DNA from: Combretum micranthum
Lineage: Eukaryota; Streptophyta; Magnoliopsida; Myrtales; Combretaceae
Assembly (NCBI GenBank): GCA_024138025.1
Contig: JAMXBD010001196.1
Coordinates: forward strand, 310,001-374,000
Direction of reading: 5' to 3'
DNA: 64,000 nt
The notes under the pieces are model-generated. The model was not told where the DNA came from, searched no databases, and saw nothing but the letters and a program-made list of their open reading frames with translations. This document shows, piece after piece, positions 24,432-37,091 of the stretch. How positions within the stretch are numbered: position 1 is the stretch's first letter; each line of letters starts with the position of its first letter. The position numbers were made by a program, and so were the translations under genes.

Positions 24432-26796
24432 TCCTCATCAAATCAAAACGATTTTCTTATTTTTTTTGTTTTTTGTTTCTTTGGATTTGCCCATGACTAA
24501 GCCCGAAAGTCTTGAAATCAAGCCAAGACTTTCAATACTTGATATTTATTCCTGCTCATTCTTATATTTTTCCATATTATTATTATTATTTTGTCACGTT
24601 ACTAGCTACATACTTATACTTCATGCATGATCATATTGATTGTAATCTTAATGAGAATAAAAAGATCTTTCTTAAAATGAAAAGCAGACAAGCTCAACTT
24701 ACTTTAAAAGTGTAGTTTTATCACTTAGGAAAAAGTTTCATTAAGACTTATTTTATTTTAAAAAAACTTTACAAAGGAATTTTTGACAAAATCACCACAG
24801 TTCTAGTGTTGATGACTTACAAAGTGTTTATAAAATTAACTAAGAAACTCTTGATTTTATTTTCAAACTACTATTAAAAATTCTTAAGATTGATAATACT
24901 TTTCTATAAGGAATTTTGTCAAAAACTTGATTATAAAATCCTTACTAGTATTTTAAGACTAACACAAGTTTTCCAAGATAAGTTAAGAAATCAACTCACC
25001 AAGTAAAATATACTTAAAATATAAAATTTGAGAATAACTTAGAAAGACTAAAGTTTTTGAATAAAAAATTATCTTTCAAGAATCTAAGAAAATAAATTAT
25101 ATCCCACATTTAATGACTAAAAAAAATCCTTATTTTCTTTCCAAACAACTTAACATAATTTTGTCAAGCTTCAGTTTTTCAACTACCAAAACAAGATTGT
25201 TTTATTAAAAATCATTCGTTAAGACAACATCATTAGAATCATGCATATATTATGAGTTGCATATATATTAAAAGGATTTTTCAACTATATATATATATAT
25301 ATATATTTATATGTTTTCTATGGAATTTTTGGTTGAGACAAAGCTAGAAATATCATGTTTTAGAGGTTAGAATTTTCGTGTTGATTCTGTACCGTATCTT
25401 TTAGTGACCCAAATGACTTTTTATGAAGGAAATAACCTTAAAAATGGATGGATCTTTTCGAGTAGGTGGAAAATAATATATAATATGCAAAATTTTGAGT
25501 TAAAATGAGCAAGTTATGGCCATTTTAAGTTGGAATTTCACAGCATATGAATTTTGATGAACTTAGTGAAATAGAATTGCAATTTTAAGTAGAACTTTCA
25601 AGAAATATTCATTTTGGGTATTTCTCTTGTTTAGGTGACATGGAGTCCGAGCTTCCTTACCCGGAGGATTACTTTGACTAGAAGCTTCTTCTACTATAGC
25701 CGAGTGAGTTTAAACTCTGACATATTTGTACTTATGTTTTTGCTTGTAGTTTAATGACACTAGACTTTGGGGAAAGAAAAAATATGATAGCATGTGCTTT
25801 ACTTATACGATTGAAATTATGTTAAGTATATCGAAGCGGGAATTGTTAATTAATCATTATATGATTAAGTATAGGAATGAATTGTCTGCAAACTCTATGA
25901 TCACTTTTAAAATATCTAATATTATGTCATGACTACTTAAATAAAATGATTCATGCATGACATGTAGTGAGTCACATTGCATTCATTACTATACCCTTGG
26001 TGGGACAAAGGCATAGTAAGAGACTCGCAGAACCCAAAAAGCTACTTTATAGCTTTGATCGCTCGTAATAAAATGATGGGTGGACACCCGGAATAACTAC
26101 AATTTAGCAGCTAGTAGTGGCTTATATAAAAACTACAAAAAAACTTTATTTGCGAACCATGGCCTTGTTGCCTAGAACACCTAATCACCGAATGATGGGG
26201 TAAATCCATTCAAACATATGATTCTTAGAAAATCGTATGTATTATTTGCTTATATGTTTGATTGCATCTCATATGCTTGTTAAATGACTTGTTTGAATAT
26301 TGATTTATCTGAGTACTTTATTTCTGGAATTAATTCTCACTAAGTAAGAAACTTAACCCTTTATAGATATCTTTTGCAACATCCCTATCTATGGTTGACG
26401 CTTCGAGGTTATTGCTCTCAGGTATTACCTTTTGGACTAATAAGTTTTTGGAAGAAGTCAAAGACTAGATATAGACTTGGACTTCTAAGTAAATCTCCAT
26501 GTATTTATTTTAAATGGACTTTGATAGACCATATCTTTTGATAGGGGAATGCCCCTTTGACATCTTGTAAGACCTTTATGTTTCCATATTTAAGATATTA
26601 TATTATGATTTTCATTCTTAATTGCTATATGAATGTCTTCTTAAACAACTTGTTTCAAAGATTGATCCTCTAAGATCATGAATGTACGCCTTACACCCGG
26701 TATCGAAGCTTATAGGATGACTAAGGTTGTCATACTTAAACTTTAATATTAAGTGTAGTGGACTGTTGCGTTTAGAGTATCCTTTGGGCCGTGACA
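24432..26796 (+). mobile_element. B3: 3' part of another large LTR, fused to B2
   Basis: This begins in mid-element (CCTCATCAAATC) and runs to the family 3' end GGGCCGTGACA at 26796. It therefore repeats regions that B2 already contains, including a second AAGTTATGGCC block at about 25505. It is clearly diverged from B2, so it is not a recent tandem copy. A perfect 10-bp stem is at 24505-24514 and 24524-24533. The right flank AAAAC matches neither left flank (CTACC before B1, TTACT before B2), as expected for a recombinant. Confidence 0.65.
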
Positions 26797-27254
26797 AAAA
26801 CACTCACAAAGTTTTCATAAAATGTCACAAGCTATCTCTTGTTTATACAACCTAAAGCTTTTATACAGAACTTCAAAGAAACAAAACAAAGGGAAAACTA
26901 ACATGGAAAACCCTAAAACATAAGCTAGACATGGACAGATAAAAGTTGGTACGCATAAAAACAAAAGCTAGCAATGTTCATTGTAGGCCGGCATAAAGTC
27001 GATGGCTTATACCTTCAATGCTGGTGGCATTGGTCTTTTAGGCTGGCGGCGTAAGTCCGACGTTAGCTAAAATCAAACCACTTATCTCCATGTGATTTAA
27101 GGTTGATTTTCTGCTTCATTTTTACATCACTTCCTATACCCTTTTCCCAATTATCTATGTCCAATGTCTTCCACTGCATGATACTCTCTCGATTGGACAA
27201 AATTCATCGTCGAATTTTCACGAGGCTACATAATATCCACCTTGAATTAATCAT

Positions 27255-28200
27255 CTAAGCCATTTGAGCTTGAACTCTTGTGTTTTCTAATGCACAAACC
27301 ATGTATGAGGGAACATGCAATTGCTTTATAGGTATTATTTTAAAACATACCTCCAGTCCATCCAAGTTTTCTAGCGGGACAATATTGCTTTCATTACTGA
27401 TTATAATTATAGAATCCTTTGTTGTCTCAGTAATGTGTTGCATGGATGAAGAAAAACCATGGTCTTCGAGAAAGGTGATATCAACAACCTCAAAGAGAAT
27501 TAAGGGTTTAATCCCCATCGTATCAGAGTCATAATTCTCCCTACCATCACTTATGAGAGTCTCTTTTTCCATGACATCTGTATCAAGTATTGGCTCTCCA
27601 TCCCACCAGCCTCAAAGACAACATCATATTCCTCTTCATCAAAAGTAGTATAGGAGATAGGACCTCCATTATCCCCAGCTTCAATCACATGTTCATCATC
27701 TTTATCCTCCTCAATAAAAGAAAAATCATCCTTTTCATCTTCCTCATAATCATTAAAGATAGGTTTTCCACTCCCCTTGGTCTCAAACACATTATCAAAT
27801 TATGGGATTTCTGTGTTCATCTCTAATTCCTAACAACTACTATCTTCCTTAACAAAAAAAGAGTCATCATCTGATTCCTCAAAATCTACATCAGGTATCA
27901 AATCAAAATTAGGCATCAGATCAGGGTTAAGGTTTCTACCTCTATTCTGATTCTACACAAGCACCTCCATCTTTACCGATACCGATTAGGGTTTTGTTCC
28001 CATCTAGGGTTTTCATCCCGTTCGGTCTCCATCAATGGACCCATTCTTTTTGTAAACCGATCCACAATCCCACTAAATCGGCATTCCATTACATGTACCT
28101 ATTCATCGATGATTTTTCCGATCCGTCGATCTAAGACATGATTGTAAGTTTCATCTATTGCAGCGTGACACTAGTTTCCTTGTCGTTTGGGAGGCATCTT
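27255..28200 (-). pseudogene. acidic internal-region ORF remnants of the small LTR element
   Basis: Two overlapping minus frames, 27551-27790 and 27255-27572, are rich in Asp/Glu (YEEDEKDDFSFIEEDKDD) with no zinc knuckle or retrotrans_gag signature. Frame continuity is lost by 27800, though E/D-rich codons continue to about 27900. The part next to the primer-binding site (27950-28200) encodes nothing I recognise. It may be a decayed gag-like or captured ORF; no function can be assigned. Confidence 0.4.
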
Positions 28201-28216
28201 CTCCAAGAGCAAACCT

Positions 28217-28229
28217 GGCTCAAATACCA
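28217..28229 (-). promoter_or_regulatory. primer-binding site, initiator-Met tRNA type
   Basis: The minus strand reads TGGTATTTGAGCC. The usual plant LTR-element site for the initiator methionine tRNA 3' end is TGGTATCAGAGCC, so two bases differ. It sits 4 bases after the CA end of the LTR, which fixes element polarity. Confidence 0.75.
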
Positions 28230-28233
28230 AAAC

Positions 28234-28749
28234 TGACGTAGCATAGAACCAAATGAAAACTTTAAGACGTTATATCACACATGATTACTATCCTATGATT
28301 TCAAAAGCCTATTGATTCTCAGAATACCTAGATGGTTAGCATCAAATAACAAGATCTCACAAAGATTTGAAATTTGGATAAAGAAAGAAAATACTCTCAC
28401 AAAGTTTTCATAAAATGTCAAATGGTATCTCTTGTTATATAACCTAAAGTCTTTATATAGACTTTCAAAGAAACAAATCAAAGGAAAATCTAACATAGAA
28501 AACCCTAAAACATAAGCTAGACATGGATAAATAAAAGAAGGTACACATAAAATAAAAGCAGGTGGTGTTCATTGTAGGTCGACATAAAGCCGACAGCTTA
28601 TACCTCAATGTCGACGGTGTAATTCCGGTGTAGGCTAAAATCAAATCACTTATCTCCATGTGATTTAAGGTTGATTTTCTACTTCATCTTTGCATTACTT
28701 CCTATGCCCTTTTCCCAATTAGCTATGTCCCATCTCTTCTACTACATCA
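28234..28749 (-). repeat. 5' LTR of the small LTR element
   Basis: The minus-strand ends are TGATGTAGTAGAAG and CTACGTCA. The partner is at 26797-27189. GC-richer motifs near 28570-28630 (GTCGACATAAAGCCGACAGC) match a diverged block at 26985-27060 containing GCCGGCATAAAGTCGATGGC. Confidence 0.7.
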
Positions 28750-28803
28750 GATGGGGTTTCTGATCTCCACCATTGGCCTCATCATGACTGTTATAGGGGT
28801 CAT
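28750..28803 (-). mobile_element. C' LTR fragment, left piece
   Basis: This short stretch (CATTGGCCTCATCATGACTG) is the target sequence of B4 and ends in its TSD GTCAT (28799-28803). It joins in composition and motif (GCCTCATCA) to 37097 onward, which belongs to a C-type LTR. Confidence 0.45.
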
Positions 28804-30489
28804 TGTCACGCCCCGAAGGATACCCTAAATGTGGCAGTCTGCAGTACACAATATTAAAGCCTAAGAATGACTACTTTAGTCACGCGAAGGCTTCCATACT
28901 ATGTACAAGGCGTCTAACACATGGAGGAGACTCATCGGAGTAATGCATTTTATGTTGATACAACTTGAGAACAATGTAAAGGAAATTCAATTTACTATAC
29001 TTCAGATACAAAACACTATACTTCAAAATACAAATCATTAAACTTCAATTACATTCATCCACAAACTTCCCTACATAACTATTACAAGGAAGATCATAAA
29101 ACCTAGCTGATAACTTCAACATTTTTATTCTTTGCTGAAATCCCGAAGTCATTCTCGGCTCAACTATCACGGTCCCCACTTAGCATTCTTGAGATAACCT
29201 GTTCATTTAAACAACTATTGGGGTATAAGCTACACTAGCTTAGTGAGAATTCCCTTAATTCCGTACCATAACAAGCAAGTTATAATCAATCATATGCTAT
29301 GCATGAACAAACACGTGAGCAAGCAATTATGCATGGGTATCCGGAACCCACACACAGAACGGATTTATACCCTCCGTATCTTGGGTTAGGAATGGTATTG
29401 AAGTCTACACGACCGCATCTAGTCCCCAAGCTCTCGGCTCTTAGCACTCGACTAGGCTAGGCTCATCCAAGGAATACATCCACATACGCCTTAGTACCCC
29501 TGAATGAGCTCTGATACCGGATTCGTCATCCCAACGAGTCCTCGGACCATACCGATCGACCTGCGTAGGAGTAGCATGCTACCAATGCAATATGTCCGAT
29601 GCAATGCATGACCAATTTAATTTTTTACTTAGGTCAAAATATTCAAACATTCTTTAGAGCGACAAACCAATATCACACACATAACAGAAATATATGAACA
29701 GTGCAGTTATCCAATCGAATCGTGGTTTCGATATGCTTAGTATTCTTTAGCATACATTCATCACAGTCTCATCATATATCCCATCCCCATTCATATCGAT
29801 TTTTATCTTATTCCTATAATTCTAATGCGACTAACTACACGCACAAACAAGGTAACAAAATAAGGAGAAACTTACCCGGCCATTGGATCACCGGTCTTTT
29901 AGTAATAATAATTTGGTGGTAGAGAATCGTCGAATTCGGGATCACCTAAAAAGGAAGAAATATTTTAATAAGTATTTCAACTCAAACTAATTCAACGACT
30001 TCATACGAACTATTAAATTCGTAATTCTCGTCCTAAGCGGGAATTCCAACTTAAAACTGTTATAACTTGGTCATTTTAACTCGGAATCTCGCAAATTATA
30101 TATCGATTTTTATCTACTTAGAAAGATCTATCTAATTTTAATATTATATTTAAGTTTTGAAAACTTTGAAGCTTTGAAAAGGTCGGATCAGATTAGGGCA
30201 GTAACAAATTTCAATTCCGAAGAATAGTTTTGCAAATGTTTGTAATGTTCTTACTATATAAATTAGCCATACATGCAATATGAATGATTTCCTAACATGA
30301 ATGACATGAGATGAGCTTAATGTATGCATGATCTTGATGATTTTTGCTAAAAGAAAATTTTGTAACTTTTTATTTTGCAAGACCATAATAACAACTACTT
30401 ACGAAAAGTCTAGTTTTCTAACTTTGATCATTTCCATTTGTCTTGGATTTATTACTTAAGAAAATATAATTATTTTTGTTAAAATTGAG

Positions 30490-31700
30490 TCTTCATATAT
30501 TAATTACTTATGACCTTCATTTCTACATAAAAATTTCCATTTTGCACTTTGTAAACATGTTTTTAAGTAGGGTTGATTCCAAAATTCGAAATTTTATAGA
30601 AATTAGTTTTTGAGTGATTCCTTCAAGTAGAAATCATTTGATATTTAGAAATTAGGGTCAATCATACATAACCACTAAGGACTTCATTCTTACACAAAAT
30701 TTGCATTTACACTTTGCAAATATGTTTTTCAATATGATTTACTCAAAAATCCGAATTTTAGAAATCCACTTTTTGAATGATTCCTTTGGGAAAAACTTGT
30801 TTAATGCATTAAAATTTAGACTTTATGGTACCTACTACTTAAGGACTCCATTCTTACATAAAACTTTCATTTTGAGTTTGGATAATAGGTGTTCTTATGA
30901 CCTTCACTCAATTACAAATTTCACAAATTGACTACTAAACCAATATTTTCCATCTTGATTCTACTTCTTGTTTTACACATTAAATCTCATCAAACTCATT
31001 TCAACTTATAAAAATCACTACTTAAGGATACCTATTACTTATACCCTTCATTTTTCACATAAAACATGAGTTTTAGAGTTGATAAATGGGTTTTAAAAAT
31101 TGGTTTTGATTGGGATCCGAATTTACAAAATTCATTTTTGGACATATCTTTTGATAAAATCTATCTAAACTTATGAAAATCCATTCCTTACATATCCTAT
31201 CCTAAGAGCCCTTCATATCTTGAATAAAAACTTCATTTTTGAGCTGAAAAACATGTTTTAAAAATATGGCTTGGCCAAAATCCGAAAATAAAATTTTTAT
31301 TTTGAACATCATTTTTTATTCTTGTAAAAAGAAGTCTTGATGATATACATATATTAAGCCTTCATTATCTTAAGTAAAAATTACATTTTGACACTTGGAA
31401 AGTGGTTTTTAAATAGGGGTCTTGCCAAAATACGAATTTCAAAATTTTTTGTTCAAGTTTAAATCTAAGATCTACTCATAATATGAACATACATCTAAAA
31501 GAAACCCATGAAAATAAACTTTAAACTCATAGATCTAAACTTTACTCATCAAAATTTTTCATTTATGTTATCTATACCCCAAACCCTTCATTTTAGATGA
31601 AAAATACACATTTTAAAGTTGAAAAACAACTTTTTCCAAATATGGTTCCATTTTCATCCGAATTTTCAAAAATGATATTTGTTGAAAATAAAGTAGATCT
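30490..31700 (-). repeat. degenerate tandem repeat, 155-220-bp spacing, within B4
   Basis: Seven diverged units each contain CCTTCATT...ACATAAAA...CATTTT...TTGGAAA...GTTTTTAA...CCAAAATCCGAA. Starts are near 30510, 30678, 30839, 31040, 31205, 31360 and 31575. No other A/B copy in the window has this block. Confidence 0.6.
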
Positions 31701-32867
31701 TGAGTTTTCTAAAACATTCCTACTATCATCATGCCATTACAAGTTGTTTATGAACATAAAACAAAGTCTAATGCATTTTATGAACTCAAAACTCTAGATC
31801 TAGTTTTCTATACTAGTTTTAAATGCATGAACACATGTGAATGAGGAATATATGCATAAATCATAGGTAATAACAAAAATAATAACTCATATAGCAAGAT
31901 CTATAGCATAAACAAAAATCAAAGCTACAAAAAGTTAGATCTACAAACTATAATAACTTTAAACAAGAAAATAATCATGATACAAGATAATAATAATGGG
32001 GAAGAGGAGTGTTTCATTTTTGGCATCATCATCCTAAGCTTTTAAGCTTATGAAAGGTCCTTTGATGCATGAAATCTTCATTACACTTTACCTATATCAT
32101 CTATGGAGCTTTGGGAAGAAGATTTGCTTAGAAATCTTTAAAAATATGTGTGGGAGCTCATGGAAGAAGAAGGGGCTTGTAAATCCCTGAAATTTTTTAT
32201 CCAAATTATAGTTTAAACCCTAATCGGAAGTCAACCGGATTTCCAGAGTCAACCAAACCCTAGTTTACCGTAACCGCTTAAGTCCGGCATTGCCGTTTTC
32301 TCAAGCCCTAGAAAACGAAGTTGGAAAAATTAGTTGTAATAGTTCGTAATAGCTATAGGTTTTTAAAAATATCAGATTGAAGAATTTCAAGTGTCCTTTG
32401 AACCCGATCGGACATGATTCTTGAAAAACGTGTCCGGAAGCCGGAATAGGAAAAATATTCCGAATATACCGTTAGACTCGTAAAAATATAGATTTCCAAA
32501 AATATCAATTTCGTAATTTTTCGGTAGCTAAAAATATCAGATATCGCTTTTATACGCGTATTTTCTTACTACCGGTATTAAATTGTCATGTCTACTTTTA
32601 CATTACACTATTTTCTACTATTCTACACTATTCATCTATCTCTACTTTTTCTTACTACTCTTACAACCTATACACCTATTTCTTACACATTTTCATTTCC
32701 AATACAACTTCACATCTTTCATTTCTTACTTTTAATTAACAAAATAACAAAAAAATTAAATTTTCTCTCTCCCATGCATCAAATTGGCGCCGGCCCCTCC
32801 CTCTCTATGCCTCAATTGTTTTATTTTTCAATTATTTAATTAACACAAATTATCTCCCACATTTTCC

Positions 32868-32875
32868 TATAAATA
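32868..32875 (+). promoter_or_regulatory. TATA box of A4
   Basis: TATAAATA is followed by CCCCTCATACCTTCACTTC. The donor-like site lies 139 bases downstream. Confidence 0.6.
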
Positions 32876-33286
32876 CCCCTCATACCTTCACTTCTTTCAC
32901 ACCACTTCTTCTCTAAAGTTACTATACCAAAATCTCTCTCAAATTCTTTCAAGAGTTCTTTCCAAGAAGTCTTCTACAAGGAGCTCCTCTCTTCTTTTTC
33001 TTTTAGGTAATATGCCTTCAAGAAATCCACATGTTCATCTACTTAGTATGAACTTAGTGTGTGTTTTCTAAAACCATAAAGGTTAAGAAAGCAACAATAG
33101 GTTCATACTTTGTTTTTGTTCATAACATCAATTCCTTTATGTTCCTTTATGATTCTCTATATTTCCTTTATGTTTATTACTATCTAATATATCTATATAG
33201 CTATATATACTATTTAGAGCATATAAGCTCATTGTCTTACAATTTATTTATCTTTCATGCAATTTATTTAATTTCAAGTTGATTTT

Positions 33287-33399
33287 AAGACTAGTCATTC
33301 TAGTCTTAGACTTGTCCTCATCAAGTCAAAACAATTCTTTTTCTTTTTCGGGACTAGTCTTTTCTTAGTCCCGGGGTACCTTGATGAAGCTAAGGTCCC
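33287..33399 (+). other. hairpin cluster of A4
   Basis: AAGACTAG 33287-33294 pairs with CTAGTCTT 33300-33307. GGGACTAG and TTAGTCCC, then GGGTACCTT and AAGGTCCC with loop GATGAAGCT, end at 33399. Confidence 0.6.
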
Positions 33400-36300
33400 A
33401 ATACTTGATTTACTTTATTATTTTTAAGCTTTCAAGTTATTATTTTACATTTCTATAGCTTATGATTCATATTCATGCATGAACATAATGTTTTTGTCTC
33501 AACAAAAATAAATGAGAAAGTGTTTTCTTGAATTAAAGATTCTTTCTAAAAGAAATAAATATGGAAAATGGATTTCTTAAAAACCCATGAACATGTATGG
33601 GAATGATTTTCTTACATAAACAAAAGGTTTTATGAAAACTTATCTTTTATCAAGAAGTAGAAATTCTTTTGGAATCATTACAAGAAATAAAAATGTCATT
33701 TTGCTACTTTTGAAATCCAAGTTTAGAAAATAAAACCACACTTTAGGAAATTAAAGTAATTACAAGAGATTTCATTTAGAAATAGAATATTCATCTTAAT
33801 AACTAAAAGATCTTTCAAAAGTAAAATAGAATCTCAAGTTCAAAGTCTTTTAAAACCTTACTTTTTAAGTTGAGACAACTTCATTTACTTCATACATTTG
33901 TTATGAGTCATTACATATATATATATATATACCTTTCAAAAGTTTACAAAATAATTGAAATGTTTATCTTTTCAAAATGAGCTTTGTTTACAAGAAGGAA
34001 AACAAGTGTTTGCAAATTCGTGGCAAATCTGATCGCTACCTTTTCGGAACCCAAACGACTTAGTTTTATGGAAATAAGCTTAGAAATGCGTAGATCTTTT
34101 CGAGTAGGTAGAAAACGATATATTATACGCGAAATTCCGAGTTAAAATGAGCAAGTTATGGCCATTTTAAGTTGGAATTTCCCCTTATACGATTTTACTA
34201 CGATTTTAAGAAAAGATTAGAATCTTCAAGATAGAATTTCATGAAATACTCATTTTGGGTATTCTTCTTGATTAGATAATCACGAGGAGGATTGTTCGTA
34301 TCCCGAGGATTACTACGATTAAGTGGAATTTCCGAACGACCCATCCAATTCAAGAACGGTGTCATCATGGCCGAGTGAGTTATTCCCGTTATTTTCTCAT
34401 ACTCTTGATTGTGCTTGTAAAATTAGTTGCACTAGAATCTAAGCAAAAATAAAAAAGAAGTGTATGATAATATGTTGAAGGATACTAAGTATATCGAAAC
34501 CGATTTGTTTGTAATAAAGTTGTATGTATATTAATATCTTGAATTGTTTGAAATTGGTTGATCACTTGAAAGAAGTTAAATGTAACTACTAGACTTTAAT
34601 TAAAGAAATTATTCATGCACTTCATATGTTGAGTCACATTGCATTCACTACTATACAATTGGTGGGACAAGTGTATAATAGTGGTGGTAGACATAACCGG
34701 TATATCATGTAAGTGGCGAGTAGGAGCCGGTAAAAACTACAAAATTGGTGGCTAGTAGGAGCCTGTAATAACTACATGTTTTTGATGGCGTATAGGAGCC
34801 GGTAAGATCTATAAAAGTGTTTTAAAAGTTGTGGCTGTAATTGGCCTGAATACCCAACCCCGAATGAAGGGCGTAAATTCATTCAACATATGATTCCCGG
34901 AAAGTCATATGTCTTGTATGCTCACGTGGTTGTTGCATTTCATATGTTTGAATAATAAACTTGATTGATAAATTTTCTTCGAGTATGAATTTTGGGATTT
35001 ACTCACTAAGCCCATAAGCTTACACCCCTATAGATATTTGTATTCTCAGGAACACCTATTTTTGAGCCCGAGGTCTTCCCGTATCCGTGTACGTTTTATA
35101 TTGAAGCTTTTGGAGGAAATCTACTCGAAGATTTAGATTAGAATTCCTTTGAAATCTTTAAGGTAGTATTTTGGATGTTATGAAGTTTATCTCGATCCTT
35201 GGAATTAGCGGGGGTATGCTCCTAAGAAATTATGTAACAGACCTTTGGTTATTTATGACATGATATACTTTATTTCTGGATTCTTGTATGTTTATCTTTA
35301 CTTGCTTAAACTATGCTTCCCAAAAGCGTCTCTTATTACCGTGTTAGACGCCTTACATATAATACTAAGGCTTTCGCATGACTAAGGTAGCCATTCTTAA
35401 GCCTTGATATTATATGTGGCGGACTGCTACGTTTAGGGTACCCTTCGAGGCGTGACAGGGGCAGCTTGTTTCTTGAAGAACAAGAGCAAGAAGAAGAAGA
35501 AAAGAGAGGAAAAAGAGAGAGAAAAACTAAAGAATGAAAAAGGAATGAATGAGTAAATGAAGGAGAGAGAGAAAATGAGTGTATTAATGAATGAAAGAAG
35601 AGAAAAAAATAAAACAAGGGAAGAAAATTGGGGGAGGGCTGCACGTGATTTGTGAAGAGAGAGGAGAGAGGAAATTGTTGAAATTTGACTCAAAATTGAA
35701 TTGTATAATTAATGTGTAATGTAACTTTTTGAAGAAAGATTGAATTATATTTATTTTTTAGTCAAAATAGGAGTAAATAAAGAACAATGGCAGCCATAAA
35801 GGAGTCAAAATCTGCCATGAATAGATGTAATGAAGTGTAAAAAGATTGAAGTGAAAAGGAAGTGATATGTGTAAAGTGTACTTGAAGGTATGGGTTGTAA
35901 AAGTACTTTCTTAATAAAATAAAATTAGGAAATTTATTCCAAATATTTGTAGCAGATTTTTCATAATTAAAATTAAATAATTATTTGAATTATTTTTGTA
36001 TTTTAACAAATATGTTACCGATATTATCAAGATACACGAATATGGGCTATAAATGATATTTTTATAACCCGAAAAATTCTAAAAAATTATTTTATGAAAA
36101 TAAAAATATTTTTCAAATATTGAAGTAAATTATTTGATTTTTAGTATCAGGCCTTAAATAGAATCTAATCCCGTAAAAGCCCGAACTAACTAAGTTTTAG
36201 AAAAACAAAATTTTCTATAATATATAAAATATTTATCTAATAATATAAGGCTTTATAAGGATAATAAAATTTTGTAATGAAATAAAAATGAATAGTGTAA

Positions 36301-37091
36301 AAGACTAATCAATTATCGGTAATAATGGAAATACGATAAAAAGGTTATAACTGTAACTTTTATAACTCGAAAAATTTCATAACTGATATATTTGGAAATC
36401 TTATGAAATTATGAGTCTAACGGTACTATTGGTATATTTTTGATATCTCGAGCCCCGGGACACACTTTTCGAAGTCTGTATCCGAACAGGTTTGAAATAG
36501 GTCAAAATTTTACCAATTTGATATTTTTAAGAAAACTTATATTACTACGAGCTATCTTACATATTTAAACTACATCTCGGCCTCTAGGGTTAGGGGCACT
36601 AGACTTCCGGACTTAAACTATTGTATTCCACTTAGGGTTTTCGGGTGATTTTCTGGTTTAGATTCTTTCCAATTTGGAAACTGATATTTTATGCTTATAC
36701 AACATATTTAATTTGAGAAATTTATTTTACATTTCATTTTTGTAAGTATTTAATATCTTTTAATGTTTTCGGAATTCTTGAATTGGGTTTCATTTTCGAA
36801 AGTTAATAGTTATTTACTTTTTATTAATTTGTTTTTGGGCTTTATATTACCCGATTTTATAAGTCGAAGTTAAATATGAAATTTTTTTTTCGTACGTCGT
36901 GATTTTGAATTTGAAGACCACTAAGTTCTTATTTTATTTTTAAGGATTTTCATTTTCTCATGATTAAGAAATTTTTGGATTTATTCGTGATTTAGGATTT
37001 GTCGAAATTCGATTTTAATTTGGAGTGATTTTTAGGGTTTATTTTCGAAGTTCATCTTGGAATTATTTACTGACATTTTCTGGGGCTTATA

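Larger units (their letters stand above)
26797..28749 (-). mobile_element. small LTR retroelement without pol, 3' LTR truncated
   Basis: Two direct repeats, 26797-about 27189 and 28390-28749, share long blocks such as CCATGTGATTTAAGGTTGAT and CAAAGTTTTCATAAAATGTC. On the minus strand the complete LTR is 28234-28749 (516 bp, TGATGTAG...ACGTCA), followed 4 bases later by a primer-binding site at 28217-28229. The interior is only about 1.04 kb and lacks protease, RT and integrase, so the element is non-autonomous or internally deleted. The 3' LTR lacks its distal part because B3 ends at 26796 inside it. Confidence 0.75.
32178..35457 (+). mobile_element. A4: 3.28-kb solo-LTR-like unit nested in B4
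   Basis: TGTAAATCCCTG starts at 32178 and CGTGACA ends at 35457. GGGGC lies at 32172-32176 and 35458-35462, one base off on the left, so the TSD is GGGGC with an extra T. It has TATA at 32868-32875, AGGTAA at 33005-33010, hairpins 33287-33399, conserved AAGTTATGGCC near 34155, and AGGAGCCGGTAA repeats at 34712-34815. It is very close in sequence to A2 and A3 across TATA, leader and hairpins. Confidence 0.87.
28804..37091 (-). mobile_element. B4: about 5.0-kb B-type solo LTR, interrupted by A4
   Basis: TGTCACGCCCC starts at 28804. The other end is GGGGCTTATA at 37091, where TATAAGCCCC on the minus strand is TGTAAGCCCC with one G-to-A change. GTCAT flanks both ends (28799-28803 and 37092-37096), which settles the boundaries. 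Removing A4 and one TSD leaves about 5.0 kb. The excess over family A is the B-type 5' extension (36700-37091) and a private degenerate tandem repeat at 30490-31700. The conserved CATAACTTGGTCATTTTAAC block is near 30060. Its hairpin cluster is not recognisable. Confidence 0.8.

Noticed and set aside
35336..35644. Minus-strand frames of Ser/Phe/Leu-rich peptide
   Set aside because: They are the complement of a GA-rich tract at 35480-35630 that belongs to B4's leader-like region.
28804..36701. B4 right end at TTATACA near 36701
   Set aside because: The TSD GTCAT is not found there, whereas GGGGCTTATA followed by GTCAT at 37092-37096 matches the left flank and the family start.
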